A DNA stretch of 64,000 nucleotides, from assembly GCA_026391355.1 (NCBI GenBank), contig JAPLDH010000076.1:31277-95276 (forward strand), written 5' to 3'. The translations under genes were made by a program, and so were the position numbers. Positions 55,967-64,000 of the stretch are shown one piece after another. The DNA comes from Bacteroidota bacterium (GTDB lineage Bacteria; Bacteroidota; Bacteroidia; Bacteroidales; FEN-979). The notes below the pieces were generated by a model. It was given only the letters and a program-made list of their open reading frames with translations. It did no database searches and was not told the DNA's origin. Within the stretch, counting starts at the first letter, position 1; every line of letters begins with the position of its first letter.

Positions 55967-58900
55967 TCAATATTTTTTAAGATTAATAACTACACTTGGT
56001 TCAACACTTCGCATTGACTGCATAGCTACACGTATATCTAAATCTGAATGGTTTTCTTGAATAGGTATCAATAGGTTTTTCTTTGATGAAGTTTCATCTT
56101 TTCCACCATAAAAGAATAAACTATTTTCTGGGCTTGCTTGTATTTTGTGCTCCCAAGATTCCATTAGCTCGTCAAACTTTTGATAGACTGTCTGCTTATC
56201 GTCTTCTCCTACAAATGAATGGTTTTCAAAAAGTTGTTTCAATTCTTTTGTAAAATTTATTTTTACGTTTTTATCAATGATTGCATTAGCCATATTATTG
56301 GAAGAATAACCAATTTTATGACGAAAATGTGTAATCATCAACGTAAAAAACATTTTATCCAACGCATTTTCCGCAAAGGGTGTAATGCTCAATGGTTCAA
56401 CTTGTTTGTAGAATGTTTTATGGAATTGGACAAAATCTTCAAAATAGGACAAATCTCTTGTGTTGTTTGGGTCGAACAAAGTAAAAACAAGACCTTCATT
56501 CTTACGAGCCACACGGCTACTTGCTTGAATGTACTCGGCGGTGTTAGGTGGCATTCCGTTTACGAGCATTAGACCTAATCTCTCAATGTCAAGCCCGACA
56601 CTTATCATATTGGTTGCCAAGACCAAATCAAAAGCTTGATATTTCTCTAAGTTTCCATCAAATGGAATACTTAGTTTATCTAAGTTCTTTTTTATTCTTT
56701 CATTGGCTATTCTACTTGTTAATTCTAAATTGCGATAGGATAGTTTGTTGTAATTGTTATTGAAAGGATGATTGTTTATTAAATGTCTAACTTGTAGTTG
56801 CTTAATTTCCGGTATCAACTCTGATGTGATTTTATTTGAAAATCTGCCAATATTTTTAAGACTTTTAAAATAAGAAAGAATTGTCCAAAATAGGTCTGCA
56901 TCTTTTCTATCTTCACTTCGTTGTAGTATTTCTAATCTTGCAAATAAAAATGCAGCATTCAAGCGAAGACTTGTCATTGTCAAAGTTTTACCTGTTGGTA
57001 AAATTCCAATATACTGGCGTTTACTATCTTCTTGCGTTCTCGAAAAAAAGGTGTCGTCTGCATTGGTAGCATTTTGAGGAAATATTTGTGCTTGACGCCC
57101 ATATAGACCCAAAATTTGTTTCTCAACATTTTTTACAGTAGCCGTTGACGCAATTATTTTGGGAGTTTGGTTTTGAACAGTACAAAGCGATAGAATAACG
57201 TTTTCAAATAGGCCGACTAAACTACCAAGTGGTCCATTCAACAAGTGTAACTCATCTTGAATTATCAGTTCAGGTTTGCGATTATTCTTATAATTAAACA
57301 ATGTTGTTGATTCTTCTTTCCATGCTAATTGTGCAAATTTATCACCAGTACCAAAAAGCATTGTGGGTGGATTTGAATAAATATCTTCATCTACTAAAAC
57401 TATGGGCAACCCACCGTTATTTTCAGAGTAATTGCAGTGTGGATTTAAACAGTACGAAAGCAAATCCTTTTTCCTGTTTATTCTATGGCCAATTTTTTGA
57501 TTTTCATTTTTTTGTATTTTGCCAATTATTTTCGTGTTACACCATTGGCAGTTGGAAATTTGAAACGGATTAATTGAATACTGATTATTGTTCAATCGTT
57601 CTAAAGTTTTGTTTAATTCTTCTTCAGCGGCGATAATTTTATTAGGAATGGTTGAACCCCCAACCCAAAAGCCTATCGAAATCTTTTCATTTCCCAGATC
57701 CCTATGATTTTGACGAATAAATTCACAAGCCAAAATTAACTTCGTTGCTCTTTCAAATTGTTGGGCCGAAAGTAATCGTAATGTATAGCGAATAATTATA
57801 TTTACACCTCCGTAATTTTCGGGATATTGTAATCTTCTCCAAAAAATCAAAAATGCAGATAATGCTAAATAGGCTTCTGTTTTCCCTCCTCCAGTGGGGA
57901 AATAGAGCAAGTCAACAAGTTCTTTATCTTCAGAATTATTGTCAATAAATGATGGTAAGCACTGTAAAATAAACGCTAACTGGAAAGGTCGCCAGGAGGG
58001 CTTTTTAGTTGGGACTGGATAATTGGCTGTAGCATAATCTTGAAAGGAATATTGTGCAGTTTCTGTTTGTTCAAAAGCTTCATAACCATCTTTCTTTTCA
58101 TTGAAATGCCAATCATTTTGAAACATCTGCAAGTAGATTGCTGTGTTTGCTAATTTGAAAGCATGAAAAGCATTTTTGTTGGTTATCAATAATTCTATTC
58201 CTCGATTTATTCGGTTTTGAATTTTAGTACATTTTTCAACATTTGTCAGGGCTAAAGTATTATTTTCAGCATTGTTCTTTTCTTCTTCAATCCATTTCTG
58301 ATAAGACTCCGATAAGAGTTTTAAGTTAGAAATTATCTCTCGAGTACTGCTATTAAAAGTGGAGAATCTTTTAATTTCCAATGTCTGTTTATCAATGGTC
58401 TCAATATCCGTGCTTTGGCTTTTCAAATTGTATTGTGGTAAAAATGAAGAACTAATCCAAGTTGGTTTTTGGCAGTCGTCTTCGCAATATTGCCATAAGC
58501 AAGAGGTGTTATGACCTATTCCGTAAGCTAATTTTTTTCGATACAAATAATCCAACATTTTATCTTCATAGGATTTATAAAGGTTGGCTTTATAATCGTT
58601 AAATGGTATTAAATAAGGCGTTTCAATTTTAATTTCAGTTTGAAATAAGCAAATGAGATTTAGGCTTTCTTTTGCTGTTGAAAATCTTTTTTTGGGGAAA
58701 AGCAATGTGTTTTCAACGATTGCTTTTAATACATATTTTTCATTCTTTGAAGTATATAGTTTTAAATGAAGCCATAAATGGTCTTTGAGTAGGACATCTT
58801 TGTTATCAATTTTTCCCTTCCACCAAGTATTTGTTTTTGCTCCTTCAATATCGGAAAAAAGTATTTTAAAGTGCTTATTTTCCGATTCTTTTATTTGGTT

Positions 58901-59614
58901 TATTGGAATGATAATTTCTAATTGATTGTCAAGTCTTTTGTATTTGTCTTTGAAGAATAGTTTTGTAATGGCTTTGTACAATCCACTGTTTCTGTGGTCT
59001 TTTGCCATTTCATATTGATGACCGTTTCTTACTTTTTTTGCCTCTTTTGATAATTCATTTGATAGTGATAATATTTTCTTTTCTTCATCAAAATCTAAAT
59101 ATTTATCTAATCCAAAATCGGATAGTAAGTTTATGCTATCTCCATTATAGGGCAATGTAATATCATCAATTTTTGCTTTTTTGTAATTTCCGAAGGAAAT
59201 AATGACTTTGATTTCAGCACATTCATTTGAAACAGAAAACGAAATTCCATATTGAGAAGGGAAAAAAGTACTTACTGAATATTGAGTATCCTTATTATCT
59301 TCGGTTGGAGTTTTATATGTGTATGAATTCTGTTTACCTCCTTGAACATCTTGGATATTTTCATTAACTGACAATTCGATTGGGGTTTCATCGTTTTCGT
59401 CATCTTCATGCTCTTGTGAATTATCCGCGCCGTTTGTTGTGTGTTGTTTTGGGAACAAAATACCTGAGAAATATCTTTGCAATGGCTTCCCCTCAATAAC
59501 TTCATCAAGAAAATTATCCATGTCTGAACATCTAAAAATGTCAGAACCGGGGCCTATTAGTTCCTTTTTTACTCTTGAAATTACAATTTCTCTATTAAGA
59601 TAATTCTTATTCAT
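55967..59614 (-). CDS. drmA: DrmA-like DISARM helicase
   Basis: 1215 residues. The N-terminus has VKKELIGPGSDIF and QRYFSGILFP, as in DrmA. The helicase core: Walker A LLYFPTGGGKTEAYLALSAF near 571, IIIRYTLRLLSAQQFERAT, DExx-type IIQDELHLLNGPLGSLVGLF near 788, and the C-terminal helicase block LVLATNMISVGLDIERLGLM with QASSRVARKNEGLVFTLFDP near 1020. Between them are cysteines (SNCQWCNTK, YCLNPHC) that may bind zinc. In DISARM, DrmA loads on foreign DNA together with DrmB. Its start overlaps the upstream gene by 8 bases. Confidence 0.88.
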   Translation of the reverse strand: MNKNYLNREIVISRVKKELIGPGSDIFRCSDMDNFLDEVIEGKPLQRYFSGILFPKQHTTNGADNSQEHEDDENDETPIELSVNENIQDVQGGKQNSYTYKTPTEDNKDTQYSVSTFFPSQYGISFSVSNECAEIKVIISFGNYKKAKIDDITLPYNGDSINLLSDFGLDKYLDFDEEKKILSLSNELSKEAKKVRNGHQYEMAKDHRNSGLYKAITKLFFKDKYKRLDNQLEIIIPINQIKESENKHFKILFSDIEGAKTNTWWKGKIDNKDVLLKDHLWLHLKLYTSKNEKYVLKAIVENTLLFPKKRFSTAKESLNLICLFQTEIKIETPYLIPFNDYKANLYKSYEDKMLDYLYRKKLAYGIGHNTSCLWQYCEDDCQKPTWISSSFLPQYNLKSQSTDIETIDKQTLEIKRFSTFNSSTREIISNLKLLSESYQKWIEEEKNNAENNTLALTNVEKCTKIQNRINRGIELLITNKNAFHAFKLANTAIYLQMFQNDWHFNEKKDGYEAFEQTETAQYSFQDYATANYPVPTKKPSWRPFQLAFILQCLPSFIDNNSEDKELVDLLYFPTGGGKTEAYLALSAFLIFWRRLQYPENYGGVNIIIRYTLRLLSAQQFERATKLILACEFIRQNHRDLGNEKISIGFWVGGSTIPNKIIAAEEELNKTLERLNNNQYSINPFQISNCQWCNTKIIGKIQKNENQKIGHRINRKKDLLSYCLNPHCNYSENNGGLPIVLVDEDIYSNPPTMLFGTGDKFAQLAWKEESTTLFNYKNNRKPELIIQDELHLLNGPLGSLVGLFENVILSLCTVQNQTPKIIASTATVKNVEKQILGLYGRQAQIFPQNATNADDTFFSRTQEDSKRQYIGILPTGKTLTMTSLRLNAAFLFARLEILQRSEDRKDADLFWTILSYFKSLKNIGRFSNKITSELIPEIKQLQVRHLINNHPFNNNYNKLSYRNLELTSRIANERIKKNLDKLSIPFDGNLEKYQAFDLVLATNMISVGLDIERLGLMLVNGMPPNTAEYIQASSRVARKNEGLVFTLFDPNNTRDLSYFEDFVQFHKTFYKQVEPLSITPFAENALDKMFFTLMITHFRHKIGYSSNNMANAIIDKNVKINFTKELKQLFENHSFVGEDDKQTVYQKFDELMESWEHKIQASPENSLFFYGGKDETSSKKNLLIPIQENHSDLDIRVAMQSMRSVEPSVVINLKKY

Positions 59615-61037
59615 GGTTTATTTCTTGAATTTCTGATATTGTTAATAATGGCATTTGTTCTTCAATAAATTTCGATAATGTTTCCCTTGTGAAGTTACGC
59701 TTGTTTAATATATCTCCAAGCGTTTTTTCTTTTAGGAACTGCTTTAATTCTTGCTTAATCCCTCGGCCGAAGGCTATCATTGTACTGTTGTAAAGCCTTT
59801 TTGATTTTAAGATATGAGGAATTTGTTCAATCAAATCTATATTACCACTCAATGATATAATTGCGTTTAAATCGCAATTAAACATAGGGTATTTTCTGTA
59901 ACCACGAAAATAAGCATCAACTGTTAATGGTAAAACTCTCAACCCTTTTTCTTTTAGTTTTGAATATAGTTCCTCTCGAACTGGGTATTCTTTGTCTAAG
60001 TCTTTCAGCGTATTCAACCATAATTTTGCGTGTTCTTCTACCTTCCCGAAAATTTCAGGTTCATATTCAATCGCAATTTGCAACAAATTTTCAGCTAATT
60101 GTTCTTTCGGGTAAATACGAATTTTATCTCCATGTCTCAATTTATATACTTTAACCAAGTTTCCTGTCGTGTCAAAAGCCGTTTCGTTACTTTCCATTTC
60201 GGCGATTATGCCATTAGAAAAGGTCAGTTTGTGATGGATTTGTTCTTCCAACTCATCTAAAATGCTATCACTTTCATTTTTATATCCCTCATAAGCTATT
60301 TTTGAACGATCCTCTAAACGAGTGATGATATCTTCTAATGTTGGATTTACTTCTACAATCTGGTCAATAATAGTATCGTATTTGATTCCACAAAGAACAA
60401 ACCTATTCTCGCTTATAATTTCTTGTTCAAGTTTGCTTTTGTGAGCCTGTAATTGCTTTTCGTATAACCTTACTTCTTGTTCATAAAGAGTCAAAATTAC
60501 GTCATTGGGTAAATGATAAATAAAATCAAAATCTTTAAAACCATTGAAGGAATAAAATATAAGTGTTTTGTTTCTCAAATCTTCATTTTTGAGTTTTTTC
60601 TTTAATTCCTGATTAGTTAAAAATTGAATTTTATTGGTTCTTATATAGGACTTTAGAAAATCGTAATCATTTCGATCCACTACTATGATTGAATTTGAAC
60701 AATATGTTGTTGAATAACTTATTAGTTTGTTTGTTTTGGGCAAATTTATTTTTAAATGATTGATTAAGCCTGTCAAAGTAAGTTTGGGATTGTTTACCCC
60801 TAAATATTCAATTGAGTAGCCGCCTTCATTGCGTTCTAATTCCTTATTATTATTAAGTCGAGTTAAGACATAATCAAACTCTTCGTTTTGCAAGGTATTT
60901 AATGCCAAACGGAGGAAGTAACCAAAACTATTTAATTTTATGGGATATTCAAGGTTAGACACATAGCTCATAGTTTCTTCAAACCTTTGAAGAAGTAAAT
61001 TTAATTCATCATCAACTATTTTTTCAATATCAATCAT
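59607..61037 (-). CDS. DrmE-like protein
   Basis: 476 residues, not closely matched to a domain I can name from motif alone. Its place directly upstream of drmA fits DrmE of class 2 DISARM. Visible features: a helical middle with VRLYEKQLQAHKSKLEQEII, RFVLCGIKYDTIIDQIVEV, KVYKLRHGDKIRIYPKEQLA, and a C-terminal half with KGLRVLPLTVDAYFRGYRKY and IAFGRGIKQELKQFLKEKTL. It overlaps the upstream gene by ATGA and drmA by 8 bases. It may be the C-terminal half of a longer DrmE whose first half is the upstream gene. Confidence 0.6.
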   Translation of the reverse strand: MIDIEKIVDDELNLLLQRFEETMSYVSNLEYPIKLNSFGYFLRLALNTLQNEEFDYVLTRLNNNKELERNEGGYSIEYLGVNNPKLTLTGLINHLKINLPKTNKLISYSTTYCSNSIIVVDRNDYDFLKSYIRTNKIQFLTNQELKKKLKNEDLRNKTLIFYSFNGFKDFDFIYHLPNDVILTLYEQEVRLYEKQLQAHKSKLEQEIISENRFVLCGIKYDTIIDQIVEVNPTLEDIITRLEDRSKIAYEGYKNESDSILDELEEQIHHKLTFSNGIIAEMESNETAFDTTGNLVKVYKLRHGDKIRIYPKEQLAENLLQIAIEYEPEIFGKVEEHAKLWLNTLKDLDKEYPVREELYSKLKEKGLRVLPLTVDAYFRGYRKYPMFNCDLNAIISLSGNIDLIEQIPHILKSKRLYNSTMIAFGRGIKQELKQFLKEKTLGDILNKRNFTRETLSKFIEEQMPLLTISEIQEINHE

Positions 61038-61891
61038 AACTTTTCAATTAATTCGATTTCCTCCTTTTTCCAGTCCCAAAAAATCAAGCCGTTATCCCTT
61101 TGCGGTTCGTAATCGTTTGTTAATACAATTAGTTTGAATTTGTAGGTGGTTTGATCTTGGATTATTTGAGGAATACTATTTTCATCAGTATTACAAACCA
61201 TTATAGTATCAATTACTTTCCCTTTTCTCAAAACTTGTTCATAGCTAACTTCGTACTTAGGTGTAACATAAGCAATACAGTCCTCTAAAGCCGAAATTGA
61301 TTTTAATGTGGTTTGGTTTTCTTCTTTTGTGTTTGGAAGATAAATTGAAGGTATGTTATTTTTTTTATCCAATTTATCCCACATTGTCTTTGTTGTAATT
61401 AATACAATTTTTTTTGAGAAATATGTTGGTAGAAAACCAAGTTCATTTATTTTTGAAAAGTAATCTTTGTATTTCAACAAGGTTTTTTCGGTAGCATTTT
61501 GTTTAATAGGTAAATACTTTTTTAAAAGGTTGTCATAAGCTATCAACATTTCAAATGAATCATCTTTTGTATTAACTAAAAATGCGTAATTGTTTTCAAT
61601 TTTTCTGACAATAAAAATTTCTTTTGAAGTGCCACCAATTCTTTTTACTTTATCATTGTTTCCAAATGGAGGAAAGTCTGCATAACTTCTGAAAATTACA
61701 TTGGAAAGTTTTTTGTAAAGCCGATTTACAGTTTTTTCATAAACACAATCTATTTTTGGGAAGTTGAAGTGTATATTTTGCCTAAGGTAATTTTGCCAAA
61801 TTATTCCGGTTGTCAACAATGCTGTTTTATGACAGTCACTTTTAACAGAATATTTGTCTAACAATATTTGGTAGTAATCCGGGTTAAGCAT
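61034..61891 (-). CDS. unknown protein, first gene of the DISARM-like operon (possible N-terminal part of DrmE)
   Basis: 285 residues. The N-terminus is helical (HKTALLTTGIIWQNYLRQNI), then an alpha/beta part with strand-like blocks KKIVLITTKTMWDKL, DTIMVCNTDENSIPQ and KFKLIVLTNDYEPQRDNGLI, reminiscent of a Rossmann or helicase-like half domain without a clear P-loop. The stop overlaps the start of the next gene (ATGA), so the two are translationally coupled. AT-rich like the rest of the operon. No database match can be claimed. Confidence 0.6.
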   Translation of the reverse strand: MLNPDYYQILLDKYSVKSDCHKTALLTTGIIWQNYLRQNIHFNFPKIDCVYEKTVNRLYKKLSNVIFRSYADFPPFGNNDKVKRIGGTSKEIFIVRKIENNYAFLVNTKDDSFEMLIAYDNLLKKYLPIKQNATEKTLLKYKDYFSKINELGFLPTYFSKKIVLITTKTMWDKLDKKNNIPSIYLPNTKEENQTTLKSISALEDCIAYVTPKYEVSYEQVLRKGKVIDTIMVCNTDENSIPQIIQDQTTYKFKLIVLTNDYEPQRDNGLIFWDWKKEEIELIEKL

Positions 61892-61926
61892 AATATATTA
61901 TTCCTTTGTTATTGAGCTTGTTATTT

Positions 61927-62010
61927 TCATGCATTGAGAGAGTTTCTGGCAGAATCTAACTCAGTAATAATTTGTTCCTGAATATTTTCGAAGTAAGCTT
62001 GTGTTTTCAT
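61927..62010 (-). pseudogene. N-terminal relic of a PLD-like nuclease
   Basis: 27 codons: KTQAYFENIQEQIITELDSA then RNSLNA and stop. The AYFENIQEQI--ELD-A--S pattern is the usual start of small phospholipase-D-like proteins, which continue with a hydrophobic IAVAWFT strand that is missing here. It ends 36 bases before the operon. DrmC is also a PLD-family protein, but this fragment is too short to link them. Confidence 0.45.
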
Positions 62011-62185
62011 GCGATTGTCCTTAATCATAAACAATCCAATGTAAAGTTATAAAATATGAAATGACTTTTGAATCAAAGAACTAAAATTCTTTAAACACAG
62101 TGCAGAAAATTTTTTTATGGTAATAGGATGGAGACAGGGTTGGAAGAGAAAAACGATTTTATTTTATCTTTATGGATCTTCATAG

Positions 62186-62406
62186 AAATGCATACTTTTA
62201 TGGTAGCGAAGTAAAGATGAATTACCCTGCGCTTTAGCGCGGGGTTCAAGGACGAAATAGAAGCGGACTTTAGTCCAAAAATTGTGAAAATTTGGGTAAA
62301 TGCCTTTGTTTCGGGCTAAAGCCCTGGTATTATTGGGCTGCCTGAAACCCCGGCCTGAAGTCCGGGGTAATTCATTTTACTTTAGTTATATTAAAAGTAT
62401 GCATTC
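62186..62406. mobile_element. MITE-like palindromic element, copy 1
   Basis: About 221 bases bounded by imperfect inverted repeats of about 40 bases (AAATGCATACTTTTA...GAATTACCC at the left, complement at the right ending GTATGCATTC). Inside are four small hairpins with a four-base loop-like centre: GCGCTTTAGCGC, GGACTTTAGTCC, GGGCTAAAGCCC, and CCGGCCTGAAGTCCGG. No coding capacity. Homology with copy 2 extends left to about 62151. Confidence 0.75.
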
Positions 62407-62437
62407 TTGCGATTAACCTTCTCTTTGAGAAACTTAA

Positions 62438-62743
62438 TTACAAACTGATCTCTAATTCTTTCAATTCATTTTCCAGTTGTTTTGAAATTTTTTCGGGTAT
62501 AGGTGAAGGTTCCTTATAAAATTTTTCAAGAAGCAACATCAAAAGATGATAGCTTTTAAAACTGGTTAATTGGGGACTGGTAAGCTCATTAATCAATTCA
62601 CGAAAATATTTGTTTTTTCGCGCTACATACTGGCTAATCATAAATTCATCATTTGCCTGACTTTTATGAATGGCAATTATATCATCTAATTTCCTTATTT
62701 CTGAAATCAGGTATTGTAAGTTTAATGTTTGAGAGCTACTCAT
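62438..62743 (-). CDS. small hypothetical protein
   Basis: 101 residues, helical and charged: LQYLISEIRKLDDIIAIHKS, YVARKNKYFRELINELTS, LLMLLLEKFYKEPSPIPEKI. No family recognised. It lies between the two MITE-like copies with its own ATG and no partner. Confidence 0.5.
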   Translation of the reverse strand: MSSSQTLNLQYLISEIRKLDDIIAIHKSQANDEFMISQYVARKNKYFRELINELTSPQLTSFKSYHLLMLLLEKFYKEPSPIPEKISKQLENELKELEISL

Positions 62744-63107
62744 AATTCACAAGATTTTAAATATGTATTTCTAAAAAACCCTTTGGATAAATATTACCTC
62801 TGCGGTTGAATCCTATCATCACCTATTTATTAGCTATTGGAATTAAACCTCTATGCTATGGTTACCCGACCCTATATCACTATTTGACCATAAATACTTC
62901 AGTGTTGAATCCGTTAAGAATAAAAGAACCTGAACATGTATAGTCATTAATACAAAATTGAGGGAATACAAAGGTAAGAAAAAATCGTATCAGTGGTTTC
63001 CTTTGGTATTCATCCCCGTGATTACAAAGGTATTAAAAATTTAGTTTTAAGCAGGCCTTTTAAAAAACCCAACCTCCTGAACCAGGCTGACAAAAAGGTT
63101 ACAAGCC

Positions 63108-63130
63108 GGGCGGAATTGCAAATTCCGCTT
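63108..63130. repeat. palindromic repeat GCCGGGCGGAATTGCAAATTCCGC
   Basis: GCGGAATT-GCA-AATTCCGC is an 8-bp inverted repeat around 3 bases. This is a REP-like word I have often seen between Bacteroidota genes. Confidence 0.6.
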
Positions 63131-63159
63131 AGCGTTATGGGCTCATAGCGTGATGAAAA

Positions 63160-63410
63160 AAGATGATTTTTTTTATGGATATTAGCAGAAATACTTACTT
63201 TTATAATAGCGAAGTACAGTTGAATTACCCTGCGCTTTAGCACGGGGTTCAAGCAGAAAAACAAAAGCGGACTTTAGTCCAAAAGATTATATGCGATAGG
63301 GGATATGTGAAAAGGTAAGGCACGCGTTACAAGTGCGCGCCAATTGAAAATTTGGGTGAATGTCTTTATTTCGGGCTGAAGCCCAGGGATTATCTGGCTA
63401 CCCGAAAGGG
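63160..63410. mobile_element. MITE-like palindromic element, copy 2 (right end lost)
   Basis: Matches copy 1 over the left end (ACTTTTATAATAGCGAAGTA), the core TGCGCTTTAGCACGGGGTTC, GCGGACTTTAGTCCAAAA and the CGGGCTGAAGCCC hairpin. It carries an extra segment of about 60 bases (63283-63344) with the palindrome-like GGCACGCGTTACAAGTGCGC. The right inverted repeat is missing after 63410. Confidence 0.7.
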
Positions 63411-63440
63411 ACTGACTAAAAAGAAACAAAATAAAGATTA

Positions 63441-63515
63441 ACCGCCTAGACACAAAGACGCAAATAATTCAAAATAAGTATAATGAAAGTTAGCGTCTTA
63501 GCGCCTTCGCGGTGA
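63441..63515. repeat. REP-like repeat (ACCGCCTAGACACAAAGACG type)
   Basis: Left arm ACCGCCTAGACACAAAGACGC and right arm AGCGTCTTAGCGCCTTCGCGGT are imperfect complements around an AT-rich loop. Typical intergenic repeat form. Confidence 0.55.
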
Positions 63516-63602
63516 AAAAAGACTTTTTAGTAAACCCCAACGGGAGGTGAGGTAAATTTAATGATGATGAAAACAAATAAATGATAAAGACATGTGTACC
63601 TT

Positions 63603-63902
63603 ATGAAAAATTCTCTTCGCATTACCTGTTTTCTCTTTGCCATCCTAACTACAGGGATTAGCAATGCCCAAAATTTAATTCGTATCCTTCCAAATGATAG
63701 CCCTTCGGAAATCATCCGGAAAGCAACCCTTGTAAAACCCTCAGAAAGGCAGATCGCCTGGCAGGAACTGGAATTTACTGTGTTTTTCCACTTTGGGATG
63801 AACACCTTCACCGACAGGGAATGGGGAGTTAAAGGAACACCACCATCGGTATTCAATCCTACTTTCCGTCCCGAACCAAACCGATACCACTTCCTGAGAT
63901 AA
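63603..63902 (+). pseudogene. alpha-L-fucosidase (GH29) N-terminus, truncated
   Basis: 99 codons from ATG 63603. Signal peptide (KNSLRITCFLFAILTTGISN), then SERQIAWQELEFTVFFHFGM, NTFTDREWGVKGTPPSVFNP. This is the start of Bacteroidota GH29 alpha-L-fucosidases, which then normally continue for several hundred residues. Here it diverges after FNPT into an unrelated tail and stops. About 50 bases later another gene starts, so an insertion probably cut it. Confidence 0.75.
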
Positions 63903-63953
63903 ATTGATACCACCAAAATATGGGAATTTCGCGGACGTAAAAAAGGACGTCTA

Positions 63954-64000
63954 TGCGAACCCTGATATGCCGGCATTGCGGCAAAGAAGTTCGATCGAAC
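63954..64000 (+). CDS. start of a zinc-ribbon protein, possibly a transposase (3' partial)
   Basis: ATG 63954 begins RTLICRHCGKEVRSN and runs off the right edge. The CxxC zinc-ribbon start is common in Bacteroidota transposases and in related small proteins. If it is an insertion sequence it explains the broken fucosidase. Only 15 codons are visible, so this is tentative. Confidence 0.4.

Larger units (their letters stand above)
61892..62437. other. region upstream of the DISARM-like operon
   Basis: Contains the PLD-like relic (61927-62010) and the first MITE-like element. No methyltransferase frame and no trusted promoter box was found here. Confidence 0.5.
62744..63602. other. 859-base repeat-rich intergenic region
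   Basis: Contains the palindrome at 63108-63130, MITE-like copy 2, and a REP-like pair at 63441-63515. No credible gene: the minus-strand frame across 63022-63264 is made of repeat sequence. Confidence 0.6.

Noticed and set aside
63022..63264. 80-aa minus-strand open frame
   Set aside because: It runs through REP-like and MITE-like repeat sequence and has no protein-family features.
62186..63410. CRISPR array
   Set aside because: The repeats are two copies of one palindromic element with different internal structure, not regularly spaced short repeats, and no cas genes are present.
63527..63976. 149-aa minus-strand open frame
   Set aside because: Antisense to the recognisable GH29 start; composition not protein-like.

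Overview
The window looks like a chromosomal piece of a Bacteroidota (Bacteroidales-like) bacterium. The sequence-based reasons are: repeated -7 promoter boxes of the Bacteroidota type (TAnnTTTG, often TATCTTTG, once with TTG 19 bases upstream), a secreted PKD-repeat protein with a type IX secretion C-terminal sorting domain, an S46 dipeptidyl-peptidase, several beta-barrel-like and lipoprotein ORFs with Bacteroidota-style signal peptides, and many intergenic low-complexity hairpin repeats. No rRNA, tRNA or CRISPR array was found.

Layout. 0-2 kb: the 3' part of a secreted beta-helix protein with an abrupt end. 2-8.5 kb: a UvrD-like helicase fused to a RelE/ParE-like N-terminus and ankyrin repeats, two different AAA ATPases with nuclease-like C-termini, and a small acidic protein. 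8.7-14.8 kb: an adenylate cyclase, an MFS transporter/GMC oxidoreductase pair, and an S46 peptidase. 15-25.2 kb: an accessory or decaying stretch holding a deleted formylglycine-enzyme-like gene, a scrambled four-helix-bundle fragment, two lipoprotein phosphoesterases, a transposase relic, a type IIG restriction-modification enzyme, an intact four-helix-bundle gene between two 60-bp hairpin repeats, and two unknown genes, one frameshifted. 25.4-27.9 kb: enolase behind a fluoride (crcB) riboswitch, then a DUF6922/AbiEii-type toxin-antitoxin pair.

28.2-44.8 kb: an operon with a 1463-residue fusion enzyme (adenylation, class III aminotransferase and acyl-ACP-reductase-like domains), a BtaA-like DUF3419 protein and a GNAT protein. 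I read this as a candidate unusual lipid or amine pathway. It is followed by envelope genes, a GT-C glycosyltransferase, and an ECF sigma factor with an overlapping membrane/barrel protein. 44.9-53.8 kb: PKD/T9SS protein, HicAB, an ADPRibase-Mn-like phosphoesterase, a DUF4197 protein, gene relics, and the folate genes pabC/pabB with divergent pabA.

53.9-64 kb: an AT-rich defence region. It carries a four-gene leftward operon (unknown 285-aa protein, DrmE-like, DrmA-like helicase, DrmB-like DUF1998 protein) resembling DISARM but with no methyltransferase and no drmC in the window. It is bordered by a PLD-like relic, two copies of a MITE-like palindromic element, a truncated alpha-L-fucosidase, and the start of a zinc-ribbon (possibly transposase) gene at the right edge.

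All functional calls come from reading motifs by eye. No database search was run.
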